From an uncultured Prevotellaceae bacterium (GTDB lineage: Bacteria > Bacteroidota > Bacteroidia > Bacteroidales > UBA932): a stretch of 64,000 nt of DNA. Location: NCBI GenBank assembly GCA_947166905.1, contig CAMVFZ010000008.1, positions 55,884-119,883 on the forward strand, read 5' to 3'. Positions 44,915 to 52,954 of this stretch are shown here, one piece after another (position 1 is the first letter of the stretch; the number at the start of each line of letters is the position of its first letter). A program made the translations under genes and the position numbers. The notes beneath the pieces are model-generated. The model had not been told where the DNA came from and ran no database searches. It saw nothing but the letters and a program-made list of their open reading frames with translations.

Positions 44915-45061
44915 GGGATAACGCAGAAAATCGCTCAAATATTTGCGCTATCCTTCAAAATAGAGGGGGATAAAGTAAGTTTTCTTGGTATTTTCTGCGT
45001 TATCCCCCTCTGAAGACAGGGAATGTGCAAAAAACAACGTGATTTTTTGCGTTATCCCCTT
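44915..45061. repeat. Cluster of GCGTTATCCCC-type inverted repeats
   Basis: GGGATAACGCAGAAAAT (44915-44931) has an exact 17-bp inverted copy at 44990-45006. AGAGGGGGATAA (44962-44973) pairs perfectly over 12 bp with TTATCCCCCTCT (45000-45011). A further inverted-orientation copy GATTTTTTGCGTTATCCCC lies at 45041-45059 and a weaker one (ATTTGCGCTATCC) at 44941-44953. The copies alternate in direction and could form competing hairpins. Confidence 0.75.
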
Positions 45062-45159
45062 CCGGCCTTAGCGTCTTGGCGTCACCCGCTGCTGGCGGCG
45101 CAAGGCATAGCCGGGCTAAGCTGCGCAAAGCTAAGCGCTTGAGTAGTAGCTAGATACGC

Positions 45160-45193
45160 AAAGTGCCTTAGGCGATATCACCTAAGGCACTTT
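45160..45193 (-). terminator. Hairpin terminator candidate for the 92-aa gene
   Basis: A perfect 13-bp stem AAAGTGCCTTAGG / CCTAAGGCACTTT around an 8-base loop, 39 bases beyond the minus-strand stop codon. Its T tract is short (TTT), so efficiency is uncertain; the structure is nearly symmetrical and may act in both directions. Confidence 0.6.
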
Positions 45194-45232
45194 ATGCTTT
45201 GCGCTGATAACCAGCTGGTTAGCCTTGCGCTA

Positions 45233-45511
45233 TTATTTCTTGGATGCTACGATGGCGCTGAGCTTCTCGTAAAGGGCGTCAAGCTTTTCGCCCATCTCTT
45301 TGCGAAGACCGTTGAAGTAAACCTTCTTGTTGCCTTCTACCTTATCGGAAGCCTTATCCTTCATATCGTTGTAAAGATCAACAGCCTCTTCGATAACGGC
45401 TGCGAGCTCGTCAGTAGCCTTATCAGGATTGTAGCAAACGAAAAGAGAGCAGTCGTCGATGAACTCACCTACGAAGTACTCTACATCTTTTTTGAAAACT
45501 CTAAGATTCAT
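45233..45511 (-). CDS. Conserved small Bacteroidales protein of unknown function (92 aa)
   Basis: A 92-residue, probably cytosolic and helical protein starting MNLRVFKKDVEYFVGEFIDDC. It is rich in Lys, Asp and Glu, with a coiled-coil-like second half (AAVIEEAVDLYNDMKDKA, GLRKEMGEKLDALYEKL). I recall similar short proteins in many Bacteroidales genomes but no assigned function. It has its own -7 box and a downstream hairpin, so it is probably a single-gene transcript, perhaps well expressed. Confidence 0.8.
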   Translation of the reverse strand: MNLRVFKKDVEYFVGEFIDDCSLFVCYNPDKATDELAAVIEEAVDLYNDMKDKASDKVEGNKKVYFNGLRKEMGEKLDALYEKLSAIVASKK

Positions 45512-45564
45512 ATCTTTAATAATTAATTGATTCAGTTCATGGGGCTTATCCCCTAATTGCGCTG

Positions 45565-45572
45565 CAAAGATA
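45565..45572 (-). promoter_or_regulatory. Bacteroidota -7 box for the 92-aa gene
   Basis: Minus-strand TATCTTTG, an exact TAnnTTTG match, 53 bases ahead of the ATG at 45511 and downstream of the dacB stop. Confidence 0.55.
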
Positions 45573-45600
45573 GCAATTTTATTTGATTTATATAAACTCT

Positions 45601-47118
45601 CTAGTTCTGGGCGGCGATCAGGGCGACGATTTTGTCCACTATCGGCCTAAGGACATCGTAGCCCGCAAGGCAGTTGTTTACTATTACGGAGAAGAAAATG
45701 GTGTCCTCCGATTTGCCGCTGGAAGGCATAACGTAGCCGCTGTAGCTAAGTACGCCGCCGATTGAGCCGCTCTTGTAGCGGATCCTGGCCTTGAGCGCCT
45801 CCGGCTCCTTGGCAAGGCGGTATTCGTACATTCCGTGACCCGGCCAGCCGATGGTCCTGTAGTAGGCGTCATAATTCTTTGAACCCTTCATAGCCCTGAG
45901 GAAGTTGCAGAAGAACTCAGGCGTAAGGTAATCCTCACGGCTAAGGCCGCTTCCGTCGCGAATCTGAACCTCGCTGGTGCTTACTCCAAGCTTGGCCAGG
46001 GCATTGTATTCTGCCTTGCGACAAGCGTAATAATCGGCAGAACCAACATTCTTGCGGCCTATCATTCGATACAGCGTCTCTGCATAGTAATTGTCACTGC
46101 GCCAGTTGGTTACGCGGGCAATCTGCTCTACGGTAGGGGAGAAGGTGCTGCCAATATAGGTAAGCTCTTCTGCAGCCACTGCCGGGTAAAGGCCCTTGCC
46201 ATACTGAGGCACATTGCGAACCTGTCCGTCAGCACCGATGTCACCTGCACCACCGGTAACCTCTATGCCACCTTCCTCAAGGCACTCCTTAAGATACCAA
46301 GCACAGGTAAGCTCCGGGAACAAGTTGCTGCAACTCTCGGTCTTGGGTTTGCGGTCCACCGCAAAAGTACCGCGCATCACGGCGATGGGAGCGAACTCGG
46401 TCACGTAAAGATACAGCTCGTCGCCCGTACCTTTTTCGCCCGTGCAGCACTCCTTATAGAAGTTCATCCAAGGGGCCTGGGGATACTTCACAGTCATAGT
46501 GATAGGCTCCCCGGGAGCCGCGCCGGCAGCAACGTCGATATCCTGGCTGTTCCTGAAGAAGGACAGGCCGTGTCCGCCAGTGCCGTAATAGGTACCCATG
46601 TCCTCGTACTGCCAGCTGTCGGGCATATAGGCGCCGTCAAAATATCGGCCGTCACCGATTACCATACCGCGAATCTCGCGGATGCCGGCATCAATAACGA
46701 ACTTCTTCCATTTGGCAAGGAGAACATCCGTAGGGTCTGCGATAGAATCTTCGCTGGCGGTGGTAGGGTCGCCGCCACCCACTATGTAAAGGTCTCCGTA
46801 CAGCACTCCGTCACGCACATAGCCGCTGTGTCCAATCTTGGTCTCGAAGCGGAAGTCCGGGCCCAACTCGTTGATTGCCAGACCGGTTGATATCAACTTG
46901 TTGTTAGAGGCGGGCATCAGACGCTTGAACGGGTTGACGGCAGCCACGGTGTCTCCGTTGGCCTTGACCGCAAGCACTCCAAGGTGCGAACCCTTGAAGA
47001 CCTTTCCGTTAGAAATGTTGTCCAAATACTTCTGAGCCTCGTTCCTGGGCTTTCTTTGCGCCCATGCCGGAGCCGATACTACCAAAATTGCCAGAGCAAT
47101 AGTAAGGAATCTTTTCAT
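45601..47118 (-). CDS. dacB: D-alanyl-D-alanine carboxypeptidase/endopeptidase (PBP4, S13)
   Basis: A 505-residue periplasmic penicillin-binding protein (signal ending SAPAWA). PASNNKL holds the SxxK catalytic Ser and Lys near residue 70, RSDNYYAE holds the SxN motif, and YKSGSIGG is the KTG-equivalent. It trims peptide stems or cross-links in peptidoglycan. It starts 16 bases after the stop of the upstream GH3 gene and probably shares its transcript. Confidence 0.93.
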   Translation of the reverse strand: MKRFLTIALAILVVSAPAWAQRKPRNEAQKYLDNISNGKVFKGSHLGVLAVKANGDTVAAVNPFKRLMPASNNKLISTGLAINELGPDFRFETKIGHSGYVRDGVLYGDLYIVGGGDPTTASEDSIADPTDVLLAKWKKFVIDAGIREIRGMVIGDGRYFDGAYMPDSWQYEDMGTYYGTGGHGLSFFRNSQDIDVAAGAAPGEPITMTVKYPQAPWMNFYKECCTGEKGTGDELYLYVTEFAPIAVMRGTFAVDRKPKTESCSNLFPELTCAWYLKECLEEGGIEVTGGAGDIGADGQVRNVPQYGKGLYPAVAAEELTYIGSTFSPTVEQIARVTNWRSDNYYAETLYRMIGRKNVGSADYYACRKAEYNALAKLGVSTSEVQIRDGSGLSREDYLTPEFFCNFLRAMKGSKNYDAYYRTIGWPGHGMYEYRLAKEPEALKARIRYKSGSIGGVLSYSGYVMPSSGKSEDTIFFSVIVNNCLAGYDVLRPIVDKIVALIAAQN

Positions 47119-47134
47119 ATTGATTTTTAATTAT

Positions 47135-49468
47135 TTACAAGGTAAGCGTACCCGTCAGCCTTATATCTTCCGATGATGCCCCGATGCCGATAACAAAGTC
47201 TCCCGGCTCTACAACAGCCTTCATCTCTTTGTCGTATACCTGGAAGGCATCGGCCCCCAGTTCAAAGCTTATGCGACTGCTTTTGCCCTTGGGAATATAA
47301 ATCCTGTTGAAGGCGCGCAGCTGCTTGCGCGGGCGTACGGTCGATGACTTGACGTCGGTGATATATAACTGGACAACCTCTTCTCCGTCGTAATCACCTG
47401 TATTGGCGATGGTTACGGAAACCGTGGCGCTGGCATCGCCGATGCGGACGATCTCCAGGTCGGAGTACTCGAAGCTGGTATAGCTCAGGCCGTAGCCAAA
47501 CTCATACAGGCCCTTGGCGGACATTTCTACGTAGTCGTGGCCAAAGGGGAACTTCTTGTTATAGTATACCGGAAGCTGGCCAACATTGCGGGGCACCGTG
47601 ACTGGCAGTCGGCCGGCAGGGTTGTAGTCGCCAAAGAGGACATCGGCAAGGGCGTTGCCTCCTTCCTGGCCGGGATACCAAAGGGTAAGAAGAGCGTCGG
47701 CATTCTCTTTCTGCCAGTTCTTGTCCAGCGGACGGCCCTCTATGTGAACAATCACAAGGGGCTTGCCGGTGGCCTTGAGTACCTTCAGCAGCGTGTTCTG
47801 CTGCCCAAGAAGGTCAAGCGAAGCGCGGTCGAAGCCTTCACCGGCCTCCATATCGCTTACCGTGCCTTCGTCTACCACGGCGGCGCCGGTATCAATGTAT
47901 TTGGTCTTGAAGTCGCGGGCGCTGGATCCGCCTACAACGGCAATTACAACATCGGCCCGCATGGCGGCGTTAACCGCCTGGGGAATGCCAGAGGCGGAGT
48001 TGTCGCGCACTGCGCAACCCTTAGCATAGATTACATTGCCATCGCCGATCTTTGCCTTGATGCCGTCCAGCATAGTTACCACGTTGCTGCGCTCCTGAGG
48101 GGCGGTGTAGTCTCCCAGCTGGTTGTACATATTGTCGGCATTGGGGCCGATGACGGCTACTTTGATATTCTTGCCAAGCGGCAGTATGCCGTTATTTTCA
48201 AGCAGAGTAACGCTCTCCAGGGCGGCCTTGTGGGCAACTTCTATATTCTCCGGGGTGCGCACCTGGATGCCGTCTTCCGGCACGTAAGGGTTGTCAAAGA
48301 GGCCAAGGTCAAACTTTATTGTAAGTACGCGTCCGGCTGCAAGGTCAAGGTCTTTCTCTGAAATCTTGCCCTCGTCCAGGCTCTTTTTCAGGCGGCTGAA
48401 GCAGTTGGCTCCAAGGTCTACGTCAACACCGGCCTTAAGGGCCATTTCTCCGGCCTCCTGCAGGTCTGCTGCGATACGATGGTCGTTTGCCAGGCCATCC
48501 ACGCTCTGAAGGTCACTAACCACAAAGCCGTCAAAGCCCCACTGCCCGCGCAGCAGGTCCGTCAGCAGCTCGCGGTTACCCGTGGTGGGCTCTCCGTCGA
48601 TGGCATTGTAGGAAGTCATTACAGAAAGAGCTCCGGCGTCGATGGCAGCCTTGAAGGTTGGCAGGAAGTTCTCATAAAGGTCTCTCTTGCCAACGAAGGA
48701 CGGGTTGCCGTTATGGCCGCCTTCCGGGATGCCGTAAGCTATGAAATGCTTGAGCGTAGAAATTACGCCTTTGTCGTAACCATTTGATTTTGGGCTGGTT
48801 CCGTGCATCATTCCGGCCGCCATAGTGCTGGTAAGATACACATCCTCTCCGTAGGTTTCTTCTACGCGGGACCAGCGGGGCTCGCGGGCCAGGTCAATCA
48901 CCGGGCCATAGGAAATGTGGCCACCCTGCGCGCGAAGCTCGGATGCAATTACGCGGCCAACCTCTGTCATCAGCTCCGGGTCCCATGTAGATGCCAGGCC
49001 GATGCTGGTAGGGAAGACTGTCGTCCCGATGGCCATGTGGCCGTGCGGGGCTTCTTCTGCCAGAATGATGGGAATACCCAGCCTGCTGTGCTCTATGCTG
49101 TATTTCTGGAGTTTATTGTAAGTCTTTGCTGCCAGAGTGGGGTTGAGGCCGTTTTCCAGCGTCTTGCGGGTCCAGGGATCCGCTCTGAAAACCGCCCAGA
49201 GCATACCACCTCCAAGGCTGTCTACGAAGTTGCGGTACAGCGGGGTGATATCTACGGAATCCTCAGAGAATTTCTCGTACATCGGCCAGCCAAGCGGGCA
49301 GATTAGCTGTCCTATCTTTTCTTCCGGGGTCATCCGTGCCAGAAGGTCCTTTACGCGTGCGTCGGTGGGCAGGTTGGCGTCTTTGTATGCAGGCGTCTTT
49401 TCACCGCCACAGGCAGCCAGAATGGCCACGATTGACAAACCCAGCAGCAGTCTTATTGTATTTTTCAT
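47135..49468 (-). CDS. GH3 beta-glucosidase-type lipoprotein
   Basis: A 777-residue lipoprotein (AILAACGGEK). The N-terminal GH3 barrel shows KHFIAYGIPEGGHNG and FDGFVVSDLQSVDGL, where the Asp of VVSD is the expected nucleophile. An alpha/beta sandwich domain (NGILPLGKNIKVAVIGPNAD) follows, then a C-terminal fibronectin-III-like domain ending in EDIRLTGTLTL. The pattern is closer to BglX-type exo-beta-glycosidases than to NagZ, whose KHFPGHG-type loop is absent. Substrate could be beta-glucoside or beta-xyloside. It lies upstream of dacB on the same strand. Confidence 0.9.
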   Translation of the reverse strand: MKNTIRLLLGLSIVAILAACGGEKTPAYKDANLPTDARVKDLLARMTPEEKIGQLICPLGWPMYEKFSEDSVDITPLYRNFVDSLGGGMLWAVFRADPWTRKTLENGLNPTLAAKTYNKLQKYSIEHSRLGIPIILAEEAPHGHMAIGTTVFPTSIGLASTWDPELMTEVGRVIASELRAQGGHISYGPVIDLAREPRWSRVEETYGEDVYLTSTMAAGMMHGTSPKSNGYDKGVISTLKHFIAYGIPEGGHNGNPSFVGKRDLYENFLPTFKAAIDAGALSVMTSYNAIDGEPTTGNRELLTDLLRGQWGFDGFVVSDLQSVDGLANDHRIAADLQEAGEMALKAGVDVDLGANCFSRLKKSLDEGKISEKDLDLAAGRVLTIKFDLGLFDNPYVPEDGIQVRTPENIEVAHKAALESVTLLENNGILPLGKNIKVAVIGPNADNMYNQLGDYTAPQERSNVVTMLDGIKAKIGDGNVIYAKGCAVRDNSASGIPQAVNAAMRADVVIAVVGGSSARDFKTKYIDTGAAVVDEGTVSDMEAGEGFDRASLDLLGQQNTLLKVLKATGKPLVIVHIEGRPLDKNWQKENADALLTLWYPGQEGGNALADVLFGDYNPAGRLPVTVPRNVGQLPVYYNKKFPFGHDYVEMSAKGLYEFGYGLSYTSFEYSDLEIVRIGDASATVSVTIANTGDYDGEEVVQLYITDVKSSTVRPRKQLRAFNRIYIPKGKSSRISFELGADAFQVYDKEMKAVVEPGDFVIGIGASSEDIRLTGTLTL

Positions 49469-49556
49469 ATTAGTTTATGTTCGGCCCGATAAAGATACGA
49501 AAAAACTCGTCAATCCGGAAAAGATTGCCGATATTAGCGGAAAAGTTTGACGGATT

Positions 49557-50549
49557 ATGGAATTCCCGGATGGAAAGAGATATAACTCCTTTGCGGGGTA
49601 TTACAGGGGGCGGTACGGCGAGCGTCTTCAGAAGCTTGTCGTAGATGCCGGCTTCACCTGTCCCAACAGGGATGGAACGGTGGGGCGCGGCGGTTGCACC
49701 TACTGTGATAACGCGGCCTTCCACCCCGGGTACAGCTCACCCTCAATGCCAATACTGCAACAGTTGGATGAGGGCATTACCTTCCATAAGGTGCGCTATC
49801 GTAACGCCGGGCATTACCTGGCCTATTTCCAGTCATTTTCAAATACTTACGCTCCTTTGCCGGTGCTAAGGGAGCGCTATTTCAAGGCCCTGGAGCATCC
49901 GGAAGTCGCAGGCATAGTAATCGGCACCCGTCCGGATTGCGCAGATGACGATAAGTTGGATTTCCTGGCCGATATCACTGGCGGCCGCGCCCTGCCCGGC
50001 TGGCATAGGGATCTTGCCTCTGGCCGCATAAATGCGCCAATAGTAATGCTGGAATACGGCATTGAATCCTGCTATGACGCTACGCTCGAGCGCATAAACC
50101 GCGGGCACGACTTCCAGTGCGCCCGCCTTGCCGTAGAGGCTGCGGCAGCAAGGGGGCTGGACGTAGGCGCCCATTTTATACTGGGCCTTCCGGGAGAAAC
50201 CCGGCAGATGCTTCTGGACCAGTGCTCAATTATAAACGAGCTGCCTCTTACCAGCGTAAAGTTCCATCAGCTTCAATATGTAAAAGGAACCCGGATGGAG
50301 GCCGAGCACGACGCCCATCCGGAGGATTTTCTGGATTTGAATCTATCTGATTATCTGGACTTTGCGATAGATATTCTGGAACGTCTACGACCCGGCCTGT
50401 ACATAGAAAGGATTGCAGGGGAGGTTCCGCCCCGCTTTGTCAAGGAAGCCCGCTGGGGCCTCATCCGCAACTTTGAAGTGTTGCGGATGCTGGATGCCCG
50501 TCTGGAGGAAAGGGATACCTGTCAGGGTAGGTACTATTCCGGTTTGTAA
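49557..50549 (+). CDS. Radical SAM protein, YhcC/TIGR01212 family
   Basis: A 330-residue iron-sulfur protein. The cluster motif is unusual for radical SAM enzymes in its wide first spacing, CPNRDGTVGRGGCTYCDN, which is typical of the YhcC family. LEYGIESCYDATLERINRGHD and GAHFILGLPGETRQ form the SAM site. The reaction of this family is not known to me. It is divergent from GH3, and its last 16 bases overlap the end of the convergent phosphatase gene. Confidence 0.92.
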   Translation: MEFPDGKRYNSFAGYYRGRYGERLQKLVVDAGFTCPNRDGTVGRGGCTYCDNAAFHPGYSSPSMPILQQLDEGITFHKVRYRNAGHYLAYFQSFSNTYAPLPVLRERYFKALEHPEVAGIVIGTRPDCADDDKLDFLADITGGRALPGWHRDLASGRINAPIVMLEYGIESCYDATLERINRGHDFQCARLAVEAAAARGLDVGAHFILGLPGETRQMLLDQCSIINELPLTSVKFHQLQYVKGTRMEAEHDAHPEDFLDLNLSDYLDFAIDILERLRPGLYIERIAGEVPPRFVKEARWGLIRNFEVLRMLDARLEERDTCQGRYYSGL

Positions 50550-51787
50550 GACTGAGCTTTGAACTCTTCCCAGTTGTAATAAGGCCAGGATGCAGTAGCC
50601 ATCGGCAGTTTGGCCTCGCGACCGTTCAACAATACCTTGAACAGGGTAGGCTTGCCATCACAGCGATAGAATACAAAGTGGATGTTGGCTCCCATCGGCA
50701 CGTCCCAAATAGGGCACCATGCGGGAATCTCGTCCGCATTGTCAATATCGTGGCCGAAACCGTTTACACCAAGGGTCATGAACAGGGGCAGGATGGTGTA
50801 GTCGTGGCCAAAACGGAGGTCTGCGCCAACCTCGCCGGAGGCGATGCGCTCATCGGCCTTGCTGATAATATCCTTGAGGATAGGGTAGTAGCCAAGATGG
50901 GTCTCCCAGGCATACCAGTGGAACTGGAAGTTGTCTATCTTAAGCAGGGCGACGCGCTCTTCCGGGGTGAAAATGTCCGTGAAATCCAGGTCAGTATCAA
51001 GGCTGGGCATGCCGGCTGCAAAGAAGTAAAGGTATGATACCAGATCCCACTGCTCTTTCTCGGGAACAACCTGGTCGATGTCTTTGAAAACGCGGCCCAT
51101 GATGGTCTTGTAGTCGATGGTGCGCTCTATGTACTGCTCCCAGGTCTCTTTGTAAGAGGCGGGGGTTTTCTTGAAGTTTTTATTCCTGAAAGGATTGCTG
51201 CTGTCAAGAGGCAGTATGGCGGGAAGGAAGTACTTTCCAAAATTCTCAAAGATGTCCAGCCCCGGATTGCAGCCCTTGAGCCCAAGGCAGAATGAAGACA
51301 TCGTCATTACGCAGCGGGTAGAAGTAGAGGTCCATGCGCGTACGTGGGCGCCGTCCGGGAATATCTCCGGGAAGTTGGCGTACATGCGCTCTGCAAGCTC
51401 TTTCTGCTGCTGCCAGCCCTTGCGGGACAGGTCTCCTACGCGGTAGCGTACAGAAGGGTAAAGCTGGTCGAAGCGCTCTTTATAGCTCTTGCCCTGCTCT
51501 GTAAGGTTGCCTTCTTCTGCGGCCTTGACAAGCAACTTGTGAATCTTGTCGTAGATGTCGCTTTGCCAGGCGTAACGTGCGCCGTGGCGGCCATAGTGGC
51601 TAAGGTAGAAGGCCTCGTAGCCTTCCGGTGCGGGGGTGAGCTGAACCGGGCCGGTGGGGCAGAGGAAATCGGTGCCGTCCAGATACTCGGGATGCTCTTT
51701 TATTTCCTTAAGAAAATCCACCTGTGCGCTTGCCAACAGGGATGTCAGCAACAATAGAATGGTGGCAAAAAGATGTCTTGTTCTCAT
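50534..51787 (-). CDS. Secreted histidine phosphatase, branch 2 (MINPP/phytase-like)
   Basis: A 417-residue exported protein (signal ending LLASAQ). SHYGRHGARYAW near residue 63 carries the nucleophilic His, and RFGHDYTI near residue 320 supplies the His-Asp donor. It is clearly related to the C-terminal half of the 7186-9333 fusion protein (shared YRVGDLSRKGWQQ-like and RFGHD segments). It follows the AraC-type regulator by two bases in an operon with GH20. Related enzymes hydrolyse inositol phosphates or sugar phosphates; the actual substrate is unknown. Confidence 0.87.
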   Translation of the reverse strand: MRTRHLFATILLLLTSLLASAQVDFLKEIKEHPEYLDGTDFLCPTGPVQLTPAPEGYEAFYLSHYGRHGARYAWQSDIYDKIHKLLVKAAEEGNLTEQGKSYKERFDQLYPSVRYRVGDLSRKGWQQQKELAERMYANFPEIFPDGAHVRAWTSTSTRCVMTMSSFCLGLKGCNPGLDIFENFGKYFLPAILPLDSSNPFRNKNFKKTPASYKETWEQYIERTIDYKTIMGRVFKDIDQVVPEKEQWDLVSYLYFFAAGMPSLDTDLDFTDIFTPEERVALLKIDNFQFHWYAWETHLGYYPILKDIISKADERIASGEVGADLRFGHDYTILPLFMTLGVNGFGHDIDNADEIPAWCPIWDVPMGANIHFVFYRCDGKPTLFKVLLNGREAKLPMATASWPYYNWEEFKAQSYKPE

Positions 51788-51789
51788 GG

Positions 51790-52953
51790 TTATTTCTTCT
51801 TTTGATTTTTCTCTCTGTATTCACTGGGTGAGCAGCCAAAAATCTGCTTGAAGCGGCGTGAAATGCTCTTGGTGTCGCTCTCTCCAAGGGAAAGTGCAAT
51901 GCCTATTACCTGCTCGTCCGTATCGACAAGAAGCTCTGCGAAGCGTTTGATCCTAAGGTCGGATATATGCTGATAGAGCGTATGGCCGGTCACTTCCTTG
52001 AAGCGGCGTTCCAGAAGGCGGCGCGACAGCGCAACCTCTCCCATCACATCCTTTACGGATATCTTCTTGGTATAGTTCTGGTGGATGAACTGCACGGCCT
52101 TCTGGATCTGGGTGTCGTTAGTCGCATAAGCGGCGGTAGAAAGGCGTCCCACTATCTTTACAGGATGCAGCACTACGTCTTCCGGCGGCAGATCCGGGGT
52201 CATTACCCTTTTCTCTATCATCTGGGCAAGGCGGTATCCACCGTCCTCGATATCGATCTGGATACTGGACAGGGGAGTCACAACCAGGCTGCAAAGGGTC
52301 TCGTCGTTATCCACACCTATCACAGAGACATCGGTAGGTACCTTGATGCCCTTGATGTTGCATGCGGCCAGAAGATGCGAGCCCTGGTTGTCGTCGCAGG
52401 CCATTATGCCTATCGGCTTGGGAATGGCATGGAGCCATGCGTCCAATTGGTTCTTTTCATAAAACCACAGCTGGTCAATGTTCTGCATGGTGTAGGAGAA
52501 CAGGGAATCTCCATAGCCGGCGGCCTCTATCTCACGGCGGAAGCCCTCGAAGCGCTCGTCCGACCAGCATACGTCCTTGAACCCGAAGAAGCCAAAGTTC
52601 TTGAATCCTCTTTCCAGGTAAAACCTTGCTGCCATGCGTCCCTGGGCGTAGTAGTCTCCGGTAATGTTGGGGATGCAGGAGAAGCGCTTTTTATAGTCCT
52701 GCGCAAAGGCCACGATGCCGTTTTTGGCAAATAGGCTTACGTCTTCGTTTTCGTCGAACTGACCTATTACCGCATCGCCGCCGTTATCCTTTATCAGCTT
52801 GACAACGCCCTCTATACCAAGCATTTTCTTGTACTCGGGCGGCATTCGCATGATATCCCACGGCTTGGTGTTGCGGGAGTAGCTGACGATTCCCTTAAGC
52901 AGTCTGTGCGGGAATGACTCTGTGAAGTCTGATATTATCAGAAGCTTAATCAT
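51790..52953 (-). CDS. AraC-family regulator with LacI-type sensor domain (XylR-like architecture)
   Basis: A 387-residue cytosolic transcription factor. Residues about 1-275 form a periplasmic-binding-protein-like sensor (MACDDNQGSHLLAACNIKGIKVPTDVSVIGVDND is the LacI-family signature region). Residues about 285-387 hold the AraC double helix-turn-helix (ISVKDVMGEVALSRRLLERRFKE and the IFGCSPSEYRE end). This is the layout of E. coli XylR, but the gene is not near the xyl operon; it is one base from GH20 and two from the phosphatase. Amino sugars or chitin oligomers are therefore a better guess for the effector. Tandem CGCA half-sites 21 bp apart in nearby promoters fit an AraC-type dimer. 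Confidence 0.88.
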   Translation of the reverse strand: MIKLLIISDFTESFPHRLLKGIVSYSRNTKPWDIMRMPPEYKKMLGIEGVVKLIKDNGGDAVIGQFDENEDVSLFAKNGIVAFAQDYKKRFSCIPNITGDYYAQGRMAARFYLERGFKNFGFFGFKDVCWSDERFEGFRREIEAAGYGDSLFSYTMQNIDQLWFYEKNQLDAWLHAIPKPIGIMACDDNQGSHLLAACNIKGIKVPTDVSVIGVDNDETLCSLVVTPLSSIQIDIEDGGYRLAQMIEKRVMTPDLPPEDVVLHPVKIVGRLSTAAYATNDTQIQKAVQFIHQNYTKKISVKDVMGEVALSRRLLERRFKEVTGHTLYQHISDLRIKRFAELLVDTDEQVIGIALSLGESDTKSISRRFKQIFGCSPSEYREKNQKKK

Positions 52954-52954
52954 A

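Larger units (their letters stand above)
44591..45232. other. Non-coding stretch of about 640 bases
   Basis: No ORF here looks real. The 44702-44938 minus frame is composed of low-complexity Arg/Ala/Gly stretches and runs into the repeat cluster. The left part (44600-44880) is GC-rich and unremarkable. The middle holds the inverted repeats described separately. The right part holds the terminator hairpin and the palindrome AACCAGCTGGTT (45209-45220). It may be a gene remnant, a small RNA locus or an integration scar. Confidence 0.6.

Noticed and set aside
44702-44938. 78-aa minus-strand ORF in the non-coding gap
   Set aside because: Low-complexity composition, no family resemblance, and it runs into the repeat cluster.
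47537-48361. 274-aa plus-strand ORF
   Set aside because: Antisense to the GH3 catalytic and sandwich domains; a compositional shadow.
51967-52734. 255-aa plus-strand ORF
   Set aside because: Antisense to the AraC-type regulator.
51790-52953. Calling this regulator the xylose regulator XylR
   Set aside because: Only the domain layout matches; it sits 14 kb from xylB, inside a GH20 operon, and the palindrome ahead of xylB is unlike the CGCA sites near this gene.
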